Source: Bidens hawaiensis (taxonomy: Eukaryota > Streptophyta > Magnoliopsida > Asterales > Asteraceae). Taken from it: 64,000 nt of DNA. The number at the start of each line of letters is the position of its first letter. Position 1 is the first letter of the stretch. Under the pieces are notes generated by a model. The model saw nothing but the letters and a program-made list of their open reading frames with translations, was not told where the DNA came from and made no database searches. Shown one piece after another: positions 1 to 11,284 of the stretch. A program made the position numbers and the translations under genes. Where the stretch lies: the NCBI GenBank assembly GCA_021521415.1, contig JAIQDT010006467.1:62001-126000 (forward strand). Reading direction: 5' to 3'.

Positions 1-13
1 CACTGGAGTCCAC

Positions 14-17
<4 letters not shown>
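1..17. mobile_element. Terminal scrap of a TA-inserted MITE
   Basis: The first 17 bases abut a (TA)n tract. Read in reverse they begin AGGGGTGGACTCC, like the end of the MITE at 21211 (AGGGGTGAGATC). The right-hand LTR copy of the host element lacks these bases at the matching point, so they look like the inner edge of a separate insertion lying mostly outside the window. Confidence 0.4.
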
Positions 18-51
<34 letters not shown>

Positions 52-164
52 AATACTAAACCAATATTATTTTATTAAAACTCGAGACCAATATTAATGT
101 TTTTGTCGTTAAAACGTCTTTATAAATTTGTTCATATTTATTAGATATATATATATATATATAT

Positions 165-730
165 AGGATCAGGATCATGCCAGAAATTTTTGGGATTTGA
201 GAACTATGAGAACCATTTTGGATCACAAAAAAAACCTAAAAATAAAAAAATTATAAAACAAAAAAAAACACAAAAAATAAAAAAAGTAAAAAAACCAAAG
301 TTCTTATTTATCATCCCGGTTTCTAAAAAAAATGTAAAAAAAAAGTTATCGGTTTAGCTAAATTATACATATATACATATATGTATAATATGTACATATA
401 TGTACACACATGTTTTTTCCTATACACATATGTATAATTTAAGGTAAATGATAATGTACATATGTGTATATTACGTAACTAGAGATTAAATGAAAGTATA
501 CATATATGTATAGGTATAATACGAATTAAAAAGAAAAAAAATTTTGGTTTTTTCTTTTTTTTTTCTTTTTTTTAGTGAAACCGGAATGAAATATAAGAAT
601 TTTGGTTTTTTTACTTTTTAAAAATTTTCGGTTTGTTTGTTTTATAATTTTTTTAAAGGGTTCTTTTAATGGTCCAAAATGGTTCTCAAAGTTCTCAATT
701 TACCAATGGTTCTCTTAGGATCCTTACCCT
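165..730. mobile_element. Palindromic MITE in a (TA)n tract (MITE-A)
   Basis: About 566 bp bounded on both sides by TA repeats. The ends are inverted: the first 60 bases (GGATCAGGATCATGCC onward) match the reverse complement of the last 60, best in GAGAACCATTTTGG. The pairing continues inward, as 290-330 pairs with 570-610, leaving a centre rich in short TATACATATATG dyads. No coding capacity. Known plant elements of the Micron type also sit in (TA)n; assignment to that type is my inference. Confidence 0.7.
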
Positions 731-1868
731 ATATATATATATATATATTATTTTTAAAATAAAAATAGAATAAACGTATTAAAAGTGTTAATTATATTTT
801 ACCATCAAATTTCGTTAAGATTTCCAAAATATAAATTTTGTGATAATTGTATATTTAAACGTTTATTATTATAGTAGGTCTCAACTTATATTTACTTAAA
901 CTAATTATACGTAAACCCGATTTTTGTGACAAATAATAATTTTTATAATTAAATAATAACAATAATCCGTAGAGATCAATCGTTCATTCCATAACGTACC
1001 AATCATAATTGTAACTCAATCCACATCGAAATCTTAAATTTGTTATACGTATTATATCATTTATAAATCATTTATAATATTATATTATAAAATTAGGATC
1101 CTTGTCGGTAATTCTCGAAGAGCGTATTTCCACTTTCTTGATGTAAACATTCCCGTTTGGCTTATTCAATCAGGTGAGTTTTATCATTCCCCTATTTTAC
1201 TTAGTTTTTCTAAAACGTTTTGGGGACATATGCGTATATCATACTATATATATACATACATATACATATATATCAACAAATAGCAAACGTATAATTGTAT
1301 GTGATTAATCAAATCTACTTGTTATGTGCTTATTTGTCTTTGTATGCAATCACTTGACATATCCCCTTGGAGAGGGTTCTCATTGACCATCTCTCGATTC
1401 GCTTGGCAACGATCTTACTCTATTTATTTGCTCATAATTGATTTACTGGCGCCCGATTTACTTGGCAATGGTTTGGTCGACAGCTTATTTGCTTGTGGTT
1501 TGATTTCATTACCGCATTTATTACGTTTTGCTTATTTATTATATTAACATTATTTTTTGTGACAAAGATTGGTGATAAACTCACTCAACATGTTTGTTGA
1601 CAAAACTCCATTTTTTACGCATATGCAGGTTGCTTGTATTGAAGACTGAAGTTGGATACGTAGACAAGACCTTAGGATAGAAACAAGAAAATATTATTTG
1701 AGTTACATTCATGTACTTATATTGTTTGTTGTAATTTGAATAATGTGTGTATACTTTGAATAAAATAATTAATTAGATATTGTCACGTAAATTCATGATA
1801 GTATCTTTGAGCTGTGAACAATCGGCTCACGCCCCGGCATTTCCGCCTTAGGTTGGGGTGTGACAAAT

Positions 1869-1881
1869 TGGTATCATAGCC
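1869..1881 (+). other. Primer-binding site (Met tRNA type)
   Basis: TGGTATCATAGCC starts three bases after the LTR end. It matches the usual plant initiator-Met tRNA complement TGGTATCAGAGCC except at one base. Confidence 0.75.
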
Positions 1882-2010
1882 GAAGGTTATAAGATAGGTC
1901 GTTAGAAATTGTCCTAGACATATGTTAGGAACCCTATACGTGCTTATCTGAACTACCTTATGTGCTATTTAATAAATTTTTTACAACCTTAGATTAATTA
2001 TTTTATTGTA

Positions 2011-2442
2011 TTTATATTGTTTATGTAATGCGCACACACACAAATTCCGAGGTTACGCCTCACTTTCAAAATATTTTTAAACCCTCTTAATTTTAGTAGA
2101 TTACCTTTTATTGTGAGAAATTCCTTAAGAGTTTCTGTGTTTTGTTTTGTTTCTTCACCTTGAAGCATGGGGGTATGATCAATGTCGTACAACCATAACT
2201 TTAAGTGGTACCCGTACAACCATAACTTTATATTGTTTATGTAATGCGCAGACACACAAATTCCGAGGTTACGCCTCACTTTCAAAATATTTTTAAACCC
2301 TCTTAATTTTAGTAGATTACCTTTTATTGTGAGAAATTCCTTAAGAGTTTCCGTGTTTTGTTTTGTTTCTTCACCTTGAAGCATGGGGGTATGATCAATG
2401 TCGTACAACCATAACTTTAAGTGGTACCCGTAATCGGCTAAA
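2011..2442. repeat. 216-bp tandem duplication in the leader
   Basis: Two near-identical units with a 216-bp period; for example GTAATGCGCA occurs at 2025 and 2241. A 162-codon open frame on the - strand runs through both units and is simply repeated by the duplication. I treat it as chance, since it has no match to any family I know. Confidence 0.85.
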
Positions 2443-2515
2443 CGGTTGCGTGGTAAACATAACCAGCTAAACGGTTTTCCTTCCAAATTGTGTTTTTAAA
2501 TTATTTTAAATGCTT

Positions 2516-2995
2516 AGTTGGGTGAAAAATCCATTGAAATCCATGGGCACTCAAACTATCCATTTCTTAAACCATTTTCGATTTGATTTTTGGGTTGGAA
2601 CGTATCGTCCAGGGTGGTTCCCGAGATACACCAACTGCTTATATTTGATTCGTTGATTCGATATTTAGTTGGGTCGGTTAAATGCCATGTAACGCTCATG
2701 GTCCGAACAACTCCATTAATTCGATACTTCATTAATTAGTTGGGTCAGTTAAATGCCATGTACACGCTCATGGGCTGAACAACTTAATTGTTTATTACAC
2801 GTTATTTGAATTGGGCCATCAAAATACCATGGAATGCTCATGGGAAGCCAATTCACAAACTTTATATTGTTTTATTTAGTTGGGCCATTCAAATTGCCAT
2901 GGAAAGCTCATGGGAGGCCACCTCATTGAACATATTTCATCCTTTAAATTGGGTTCTTGAGCTACCATGGGGAGCCCATGGAAAGCCCAACCCAA
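2516..2995 (+). repeat. Diverged ~70-bp tandem modules in the leader
   Basis: Five modules start near 2667, 2738, 2811, 2880 and 2947, with a weaker sixth near 2516. Each has TTGGGYC, then CCATG and, about 10 bases on, GCTCATGG or GCCCATGG. The modules lie directly upstream of the gag-like gene, where retroelement RNAs often carry packaging or dimer signals. That role is speculation. Confidence 0.7.
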
Positions 2996-3216
2996 TAACA
3001 TTATACCTTTGAATTTTTGTAAACATTATTTACTAAATTAAATATCTCAAGAAAATTATTCACATTATTTTCAATCCCGACTCGTCGTCGAGTCTTCACT
3101 AGTACTAATTCATATACATTTATATACATATTCGTACGCATCCCCATTATTCCATATCAACTCATTTCTACAACTCACCTGTCATCTTACACATTTTTAT
3201 TGTTGTTCCTCGTAGA

Positions 3217-4179
3217 ATGTCTTCCTTAGGAAATCATAGTCGTAATCAACGTCGTCCGTCGGCTGCCCGTGATCATTGTATGACTGCTAGGATCACTAAG
3301 GAAATTGTTGCTGCTATGCTTGGGATTGCTACGAGTATGCCATGGGAGGAATTCAAGGAATCTATTGCTCTTGCTGCCTCACGTCCCGATGACCCTATTG
3401 AAGATGGAACCCTACCTCGCACGGACTCTAACCCTACCTCTGAAAACTCCAAAATCAAATCCTCAACTAATGCTAAGGCTGAACCCAAACCCGCTTCGTG
3501 CAATGACAACTCCTCTCGTCACAAACGTAAATCCAACTCTGCTAACCAAACCAACCCTTCACCCTCCAACCAAAATGCTCCTAACAAGAAACCCTATACC
3601 GGACCTTTCCCATGATGCTCTACTTGCTACTATCATTATCCGACCCAATCCTTGTGCCGACTATGTACCCAGTGCAACCGTTATGGTCACCTTGCTAATA
3701 TTTGCCGTATACCACTCGGTACTCAAGATGCTCCACAACGATCTGTTCTGCCTACCCCTAGAACCACTACTACCCCGTATGCTCAAACCGGTGTTCCTAA
3801 TACCCGTGCTTGCTATCATTGTGGAGATCCTAGTCATCTTCACAATATGTGCCCTCACCGAACCCGTGCTCACCAATCTCAAGATAGAACTGCACCCTAC
3901 TACACCACCAATACTTATCAAGTCCAAACCTTTAAACCCTACACTCACGAAGCTCTTCCTGTCAACCAAGATCCCTCCTACTTAGCTCCATTTTATCAAA
4001 ACCCATACCCGCAAGTTCAAGTTTACCAAGCCTACACCACCCAAACCTCACTAGTGTCGTCTTTTCAAGCTCAACCTACCCAAACCATTCCCAATCCACC
4101 TGTATCGACTGCTCAAGTTATTATGGATCCAACTACCTCAAGTGCTCCAAGTCAAGTGAATCACATCTACCGTAACTGA
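3217..4179 (+). pseudogene. Gag-like protein with two CCHC zinc knuckles, one internal stop
   Basis: One reading frame runs from ATG 3217 to the stop at 4177-4179, interrupted only by TGA at 3613-3615. Downstream of that stop lie two knuckles of spacing C-x2-C-x4-H-x4-C: CTQCNRYGHLANIC and CYHCGDPSHLHNMC. The segment just before them (GPFP, stop, CSTC) parallels the Gag of the Tekay element here (GPLPKCDRC), so this is a Gag nucleocapsid part. The upstream 130 residues are Ser/Pro/Asn-rich and I do not recognise them. No protease follows. The stop may be a mutation, or in principle a leaky stop; the sequence alone cannot tell. The product would bind element RNA in cytoplasmic particles. Confidence 0.75.
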
Positions 4180-4925
4180 AGATGCTTGAAGACTCTGAAG
4201 ATTTTTGTTGCTTTCCTATCTTATGTTATCTTATCTTCTCGTTTATGCATTGTATCGACTCTTTAGTTATTCACGACCTTGGATGATTTCAATTTGAACT
4301 AATTAAGCATTTCATTTCATGAATAAAGTTCCTTCATCAAAATTAAACTATTAGGATCTTGTATCTCTATCTCATTTCCTTATTCTCGATTATCTTAATA
4401 ACATCTGTTTCACAAAATTTGTTTTCTTTCAATTTTCAAAATTTTACTTTTAAAAGCAAAAGAGGTTGTCGAAATCTCACGGTTTTATTAATTCAACTCG
4501 AACATATATTATAATTTGAAATTATATTTAGAATTATCAAAACAATTGTTTTCTCTTAAAAATTTTATTTAAAACGTTTTATAACCCACATGATGGAGCG
4601 GATTATGCAGACCATCCGACGATAAGAGTAATTATGGTCCGGAACATAATTATTCAAGTCCTCGCATGGAAATCATAATACATAAAATTGTGTGTCATGA
4701 TTTAGAACCTAAGGTAGCTAGGGTAATGGTGCAAATGATGAAAGGATGAGAAAATGGTGGATACGCCGCTAGTACATCCTATATGTAAGTGCCCTTATCG
4801 GATTGTCATTCGAAGCGTTGCTTTGGTTATTGGGAGTTCCATGTTATGATATTTTCATTAAAAAGCTTAATAGTTTTCAAGACGATGATGTTGTGGTTTT
4901 CCTTAATTTCGGGACGAAATTATCT

Positions 4926-4939
4926 AAAGTAGGGGAGAC
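4926..4939 (+). other. Polypurine tract
   Basis: AAAGTAGGGGAGAC lies directly before the LTR start TGTAACAACTCGGGG, the usual place for plus-strand priming. Confidence 0.75.
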
Positions 4940-6108
4940 TGTAACAACTCGGGGTTTCCACATACGAATTTTATATCTAATACCCGACCGTTTTATGATT
5001 CGGGAAATTTATCACTAAAAAGTAGCACGTTTATCGAGGAATTTCTATACAAATTATATTTATTTAATATATATTTAACTTTCGAAAATATGCATTTTTA
5101 GCCCAAATATAAACTTTTACCCTCTATCATTTCCACCTCAAAACTCCAAGGACTAAATTGCAAATTCTGCATATTATATTTATAACCCAATAAACCAGAC
5201 CCGTATCCTACGATCCAAGGTCCGTTAACCCGTATACCGTGATCCGTTTATCTTACTTGATGCACAATCTTCGTTCTAAACTCGGAATTGAATCGTGTTT
5301 ATGATTATTATTACTATTATCGGCCTAACCGACTAAACCAATTAGGAAACAAGATCAAAACAAACGCATAATTTATTTATTTTATGAACCGACTAAACCC
5401 AAATTCGATTACATATTCCAGGCTTAACCATAAATCAATTATTCGCGTCTGCACGGCTCCAAGACCAGCGCAAACTGAAGCCCCATGTTTAATTGAATTA
5501 ACATCGTCTCGTTGAGCCTGTTCATCGTCATTCTTGGCCGGCATTGGTTGGTTCAATTAAGCCGTGGATAATCGACGAACTAGGTAATCAATTATATGTC
5601 CGAATTCGCCTCTGAATGCTTTACAAAAACCCTAAGTCAATTTAAACAAACGTTAAACGGATTGAGCGATTTCAAAGTTAGGGTTTATGCATCAAATTTG
5701 GTTTTATTAATTCAGTATATATAAACGTTTATGATCTTAAATAAACTGACACACCAGCGCAGTTGGCTGGTGTGTGTGTGTTCCAGTTTTGTCCGGCCAT
5801 AGGCGCGGGTTTGAGTCCCGGCTGGCCATATATTTTTGGTATTTTTTTATTTTGATGGTTTTAATTGGTTTTAATTATTTATAAAATATTATAATTGATA
5901 TTAAATATTAAATAAACAATATTTTATGCAAACCGACATCATAAAATAAGCGTTTCGTGTCAATTAGTTTCGTTACAAGTTTTTCGTGTGTGTGTGTGTA
6001 TATATATATATATTATTTTTAATAAACCAATATTATTTTATTAAAACTCGAGACCAATATTAATGTTTTTGTCGTTAAAACGTCTTTATAAATTTGCTCA
6101 TATTTATT

Positions 6109-6143
<35 letters not shown>

Positions 6144-7261
6144 GTGTGTGTGTGTGTATTATTTTTAAAACAAAAATAGAATAAACGTATTAAAAGCGTT
6201 AACTATATTTTACCATCAAATTTCGTTAAGATTTCCAAAGTATAAATTTTGTGATAATTGTATATTTAAACGTTTATTATTATAGTAGGTCTCAACTTAT
6301 ATTTATTTAAACTAATTATTCGTAAACCCGATTTTTGTGACAAATAATAATTTTTATAATTAAATAATAATAATAATCCGTAGAGATCAATCGTTCATTC
6401 CATAACGTACCAATCATAATTGTAACTCAATCCACATTGAAATCCTAAATTCGTTATACGTATTATATCATTTATAAATCATTCATAATATTATATTATA
6501 AAATTAGGATCTTTGTCGGTAATTCTCGAAGAGCGTGATTTCCACTTTCTTGACGTAAACATTCCCGTTTGGCTTATTCAATCAGCTGAGTTTTATCATT
6601 CCCCTATTTTACTTAGTTTTTCTAAAACTTTTTGGGGACATATGCGTATATCATACTATATATATATATACATACCTATAAATATATATCAACAAATAGC
6701 AAACGTATAATTGTATGTGATTAATCAAATCTACTTGTTATGTGCTTATTTGTCTTTGTATGCAATCGCTTGACGTATCCCCTTGGAGAGGGTTCTCATT
6801 GACCACCGCCCGATTCGCTTGGCAACGGTCTTACTCTATTTGTTAGCTCATAGTTGATTTACTGACGCCTGATTCGCTTGGCAATGGTTTGGTCGACAGC
6901 TTATTTGCTTATGGTTTGATTTCATTACCGCATTTATTACGTTTTGCTTATTTATTATATTAACATTATTTTTGGTGTCAAAGATTGGTGATAAACTCAC
7001 TCAACATGTTTGTTGACAAAACTCCATTTTTTACGCATATGCAGGTTGCTTGTATTGAAGACTGAAGTTGGACACGTAGACAAGACCTTATGATAGAAAC
7101 AAGAAAATATTATTTGAGTTACATTCATGTACTTATATTGTTTGTTGTAATTTGAATAAAATAATTAATTAGATATTGTCACGTAAATTCATGATAGTAT
7201 CTTCGAGCTATGAACAATCGGCTCATGCCCCGGCATTTCCGCCTTAGGTTGGGGTGTGACA
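4940..7261 (+). repeat. 3' LTR of gag-only element
   Basis: 2322 bp, starting TGTAACAACTCGGGG and ending GGGGTGTGACA, so it has the usual TG...CA ends. Its last 1.26 kb match the left LTR. It contains TA/TG microsatellites (5990-6020, 6110-6150) and a tRNA-like Pol III block (5751-5830). No open frame in it looks coding. The next bases (TAAGTGTTATTTGGG) are the middle of another repeat family, which marks the insertion site. Confidence 0.9.
5751..5830 (+). other. tRNA-like A-box/B-box block (SINE-head-like)
   Basis: CAGCGCAGTTGGCTGG (5755-5770) resembles a Pol III A box and GGGTTTGAGTCCC (5807-5819) a B box, with about 36 bases between them. A T-rich stretch follows. The block cannot be compared with the left LTR because that part lies outside the window. 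It is not a complete tRNA fold. Confidence 0.45.
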
Positions 7262-7425
7262 TAAGTGTTATTTGGGTTTTGGTGAGATCCAAACCCGTGA
7301 ATTCGGGTCAAATGCATGAGAAGTCTCCATTTACAAATAAAACAATTTGGTGGCTTGAGAGAATTTAGGATGCAACCAGATAGCTTTTAAAGGTTTCGTT
7401 TATATATATTACAGATACACACACA
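7262..7425. repeat. Copy of a dispersed repeat, right part
   Basis: Contains CCCGTGAATTCGGGTCAAAT, then GAAGTCTCCATTTACAAATAAA and TTTGGTGGCTTGAGAG, ending in GGTTTCGTTTATATATATTA. The same order recurs at 11285-11455, 11745-11850 and 12170-12345. The retroelement LTR begins inside the repeat. Confidence 0.7.
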
Positions 7426-7427
7426 CA

Positions 7428-7458
7428 CTAGATTTTATCCCCCGTATTGCGAGGGTTG
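7428..7458 (-). mobile_element. Helitron-like 3' end (A)
   Basis: On the - strand a short stem (CCCTCG...CGGGGG) is followed by ATAAAAT and CTAG-T, the typical hairpin-CTRR ending of Helitrons. The body would extend to the right. Confidence 0.45.
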
Positions 7459-7471
7459 TTTTACATTATTC

Positions 7472-7478
<7 letters not shown>

Positions 7479-7554
<76 letters not shown>
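7479..7554. repeat. (TA)n microsatellite
   Basis: About 75 bases of uninterrupted AT repeat between two Helitron-like ends. Confidence 0.95.
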
Positions 7555-7557
<3 letters not shown>

Positions 7558-8913
7558 AACTAGCTTTTATCCCGCGTGTCACGCGGGTTACTTTTAGATT
7601 TTGTTAATGTTATTATGAATATATAATTTTGTATGATGATATGTTTAGGTTTCTAGTTAAACATATACTTTGAGATGTATATTTTGTATTAAAATCAAAT
7701 GTACATACATGAATCAATAAATTATGTTACATTTATAGTTGGAGTTGAAGTTTAATTTGTGTATTTTTTGTATGTTTGCATTGGGTTGGAGTGAATCCTA
7801 GTCGAATAATGAACTCTAATGGAATATAGTCTCAATTTCCTCCAATTAACTTTTGAAATCTTGACATTTATATTTGTTCATATATGTTCATTTATGTTCG
7901 TTTATCTTTATTTAATTATGTTCATTTGCATTCGTTGTTAGATTTTAAATGAACGAACGTAAACAAACACGAAGACGTTTATTTTTAACAAACTAACATT
8001 AACATGAACACAAAAACCCCTCATAAACGAACTCATCCATCTCCTATATAAATTTTCTCCTTTAATAATGTTGTGGGCATAATCTTTGTTTTGGGATTTA
8101 ACACCTCATTGACGGGAGCATCAACGTGGGAATCAATAGACATACTTCCGATCTGAACAACTCAAATAACAACCTAATATCAAGTGCTTGTTGCACTTCA
8201 AATTGTGATGAAAAAGAGAAAAGATGAAACATAATTATATAATTCTTTTTAAGCTAAAACAAATTCAGATTTTTAAAGCATTGATTTTCAACCGCAAGCA
8301 TTTCAGTTTGAGTTTGGTCAGCATTGCGCGGCTCACAGAAAGATCTTTAAGTGAGGCGGATGGTGTGACCATTCAACCATTGTCCTGCCTTGTATTGTGT
8401 AGATCTGCATATTCATCATATTATTTAGCAATTTGTATTCCAATATAACTTTGGATTAAAGGGTTACAACAACTACCGCCTGAGAATCCAAGATAGTTTC
8501 AAGTGTGGTCATTTGTGCTTCACAATCCTCATCCGAAGAGACCTTATGCAGACATCATATTGCATATATGTCAATTAGCATAAAGTTTGAAAATGTGTAC
8601 AAACTATTAAGATTAAAATATATATAGAGAAAGAAACTCCAACTTCCCGACCCTCTCCCATCCATTCTTACTAATTGATTGATTCGAGATTCGTTTGAAA
8701 TAGCTCAAGCCATCTATTCTAAGTATAACCATAAATATCTCAAATAGCTTAAGCCACACGGCAAATTCATCAGCTACCATTCTTCCACTTTAACATGTTG
8801 CAAAAGCCAAACCAAAAATTCATATCAAATTATATAATAATTATGTCAACAAACATCTGGCATATTTTCATCCATGTAGGTACACACAAATATCATGACA
8901 AACAAAGTTTAAC

Positions 8914-9147
8914 CTCATAAGCCATATTGGGATCAGCACCAGCTTTTAGCAAGCATACGATCAATTCTGAGTTACCAATATCAGCAGCAATGTGCAGTGG
9001 GCCAGTGGCGTTGCTCCACCAGCAATAATATTTACTTTAAACTTTAATAATAGACATAATATTAGACAGGATTAGTAAACACTGGAGTTAGCCTTCGGCT
9101 ATAATTGACAACAAAGGTGTAGTGTCATCATCAGTTTCAATATTAGG
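8914..9147 (-). pseudogene. Ankyrin-repeat exon relic
   Basis: On the - strand the segment follows a splice-acceptor-like TTGTTTTGCAG and ends at a donor-like GAG/GTTAAA, so it looks like one exon. It reads ETDDDTTPLLSIIAEG, a stop, then GGATPL, and after a short local duplication of CCACTG and a frame change, GPLHIAADIGNSELIVCLL and KAGADPN. These are typical ankyrin helices (TPLHxAAxxG...LLxxGADPN). Plant ankyrin-TPR proteins have a very similar stretch, but I cannot name the parent gene. The stop (TAA where TCA is expected) and the frameshift show it is dead. Intron-like flanks suggest DNA-level capture rather than a retrocopy. Confidence 0.65.
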
Positions 9148-9179
9148 CTGCAAAACAAATAGCTAGAGGTACACAAAAA

Positions 9180-9500
9180 ACCCAAACCGAAACCGGACCT
9201 TAAAAAAACCCGGAACCGGTTTTTTCCCTGGTTTTTACTACCGAACCTGTACGGATAGAGTATGCATTTCAGTACAAAAACCCGTAACCGGTTCCATACC
9301 TAGAATCGTGTTTTTCCAATACCAAGACCGGGTATTTCAAATACCCGAAAAATACCACAAAATATCCCAAAAAAGAGCAGCCCCTTAAAAACTATAATCT
9401 GTACCCGGAAAATATTTAGAATACCCGGTTCTATACCCGACCCGAACCCGGTACATAGGGTATGGTTTTTAGGGACAATACCTGGATCCGAACATCACCA
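9180..9500. repeat. Low-complexity ACCCGG/ACCGGT-rich tract
   Basis: Repeated variants of AAACCCGGAACCGGT, CCGAACC and GGGTATTT. No coding sense. Such Pro/Gly/Tyr-ambiguous tracts are common in plant intergenic DNA; its origin is unknown. Confidence 0.5.
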
Positions 9501-10800
9501 ATACCCAAAAATTACACCAAAATGGCATGTTTAACAAATAGCCATTTAACAAATACCCATTGACTAAAATATTTATACCAAACTACTTTGTTATCCACAT
9601 ATCCTTGTTGAATTGAGACTTGATTTAATAGCTGGAAAGTATGGCCAAATGTTACCTTTTGATGAGAACCAAGCATCATGTTGACATATCCACTCTCAAC
9701 TAATGAAGCATTTCTCCAACTCAATAGGTCAACCATATGACTACTGGATAAGAATAAACCAAATTTTAAGTCGCATCACGTGTGTAATTCATTTCAAAAG
9801 ATTAAATACCACATTTCAACAAATATGATCTGCTCTACAAATAAATCATACAAACGATGCAGTTATTCATTGTTTCATGGATTGTCCAAATTTAAACCAT
9901 CTAATCTTTCAAAAAGTTAAATCCAAGATAGTATACAAAGTACCTTAATAGCTGCTGTGAACATGCTCAATCGTTGATAAGCAAGACCTGAGATCTAAAC
10001 TTTAAAAAAGGAGAAAAATGAGAGACTAATATAAATAAACATATAAAAAATAAGGAGAGAAGAGAAACCACTACCAACCTCCCATAAATCAGAATCAGCA
10101 GATGATTGACTGATTTATTTTTCTATAGTTAGGGTTTCAATAAGGATGACCTGCTGAGATCAGTCACTGAAACAAAGAAAGGAAACACCAAATATTGAAA
10201 CCTTAATTATAGAACATTAATTAAAGCCTACACAATTAGTGGAATTTAAGAAGTTATCTAAATCCTCAAGGCAATGATTGACTGACTAACCGAGACAAAT
10301 AAAATAAACACAATATGACCAAAGAGATACGAAACCAACAAACTGTTTAAGGGATTTAGCTAGCGTTGTCAACATACAAGGAATCCAACAGCAACCTCGA
10401 TGAGGATAGTTGTAACATTATTTTGCACTTATGAGGTTCGATGATTTTCGAATTTGGAAGACGTTCATCTACCAAGGATTATGGTGTCCATGGTTTATAA
10501 GGGTAAAGAATTGGTTCGCTGGTCGTCGAGAATCGCGGTGGCATGACCCAAACTAAAACAACTGAAATATGTAACTTTAAAAGGTGATTAATAATCAAAT
10601 CAAATAAGAACTAAAACAATAGTAATTACATAGATGGATTCATGGAACTCCTAGATGAACTACAGTATCAATGACTTTAAGCAAGAATAGGATTGCCTGA
10701 TAAATTCGATTGCGAAAATCACCTGCAAGAATCTATTGAAGCCTGTCAGCGAAATCGTCTCACAAAGTCGGTTGATTAGAAATCCATATGTGATTGAATA

Positions 10801-10980
10801 TATTCTATTAAAAAGAATAGGGTGCTAATTGTTGTTGATAACATTGATGACAAACAGAAACTAAGCACTTTATTTGGAACGGAGGTTTTCCACACTCAAA
10901 GCAAGATCATCATAACTACCTTTTTGCTGCCCATGCCTACTGTCAATCTAGAACCAATGGAGGAAATCTGTTAATCAGAA
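10801..10980 (+). pseudogene. NB-ARC (TNL-type resistance gene) fragment
   Basis: The frame through GTG 10822 reads NRVLIVVDNIDDKQKLSTLFG and then TQSKIIITT. These are the kinase-2 (LIVVDNIDD) and RNBS-B (SKIIITT) motifs of plant nucleotide-binding immune receptors, in the right order and at about the right spacing. Asp at the end of the kinase-2 core would bind Mg-ATP in a working protein. Stops lie just upstream (10795) and downstream (near 10976), and the P-loop, GLPL and LRR parts are not visible, so only about 60 codons survive. The TIR-class (TNL) call rests on the DNIDD form of kinase-2 and is less certain than NB-ARC itself. Confidence 0.55.
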
Positions 10981-11284
10981 AGAAAACGACTTGCCTGATA
11001 TTCTAGAGAACCATAATCACAAGACAATCAAAGTAGATAATGTCCTACACAAACAAACAAACCAATTAGTATGATCAATTAGCCGAAAAAGTAAACAATA
11101 TTGAGGAGTGTTGTATTCAAACTGTGGATGCTTCTGGAAATCAAATCATATCAACCCGTGGATGCTTCTAGCAGAGAAGGGGATGTTGGTTGATCGATCG
11201 AGTAACAATCAGTGAATTAATTTGTGGAAACCATCATCGACGTCTAATGCTGTTGTGGGAATCGTCGCTGGAGTGGAGATTATG

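Larger units (their letters stand above)
1..1865 (+). repeat. 5' LTR (partial) of gag-only Ty3-type element
   Basis: Bases 18-160 and 735-1865 match 6000-6125 and 6150-7261 nearly base for base, including the shared end GGTTGGGGTGTGACA. The first part of this LTR lies left of the window, since the full copy at 4940-7261 is 2.3 kb. A MITE (165-730) sits in its (TA)n tract and is absent from the other copy. A primer-binding site follows three bases after the LTR end, which fixes the orientation as + strand. Confidence 0.85.
1866..4939 (+). mobile_element. Internal region of gag-only LTR element (TR-GAG-like)
   Basis: This is the 3.07-kb internal domain between two related LTRs. It holds a Met-tRNA-type primer site, a leader with two sets of tandem repeats, one broken gag-like gene (3217-4179), about 750 bp of AT-rich sequence without a recognisable gene, and a polypurine tract. 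I find no protease, reverse transcriptase, RNase H or integrase motif in any frame. Such gag-only elements depend on proteins from autonomous relatives. A Ty3 relationship is inferred from the LTR ends and zinc-knuckle layout shared with the Tekay element at 46792-59282. Confidence 0.75.

Noticed and set aside
1998..2486. 162-codon open frame on the - strand
   Set aside because: It exists only because the 216-bp unit is duplicated without stops; it lies in a retroelement leader and shows no domain.
5751..5830. A functional tRNA gene
   Set aside because: Only the A- and B-box regions fit; no complete cloverleaf with an acceptor stem could be drawn.
9512..9736. 74-codon frame on the - strand
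   Set aside because: The first 27 codons have some exon-like character and end at a donor-like GTAAC, but no family was recognised and the rest is chance.
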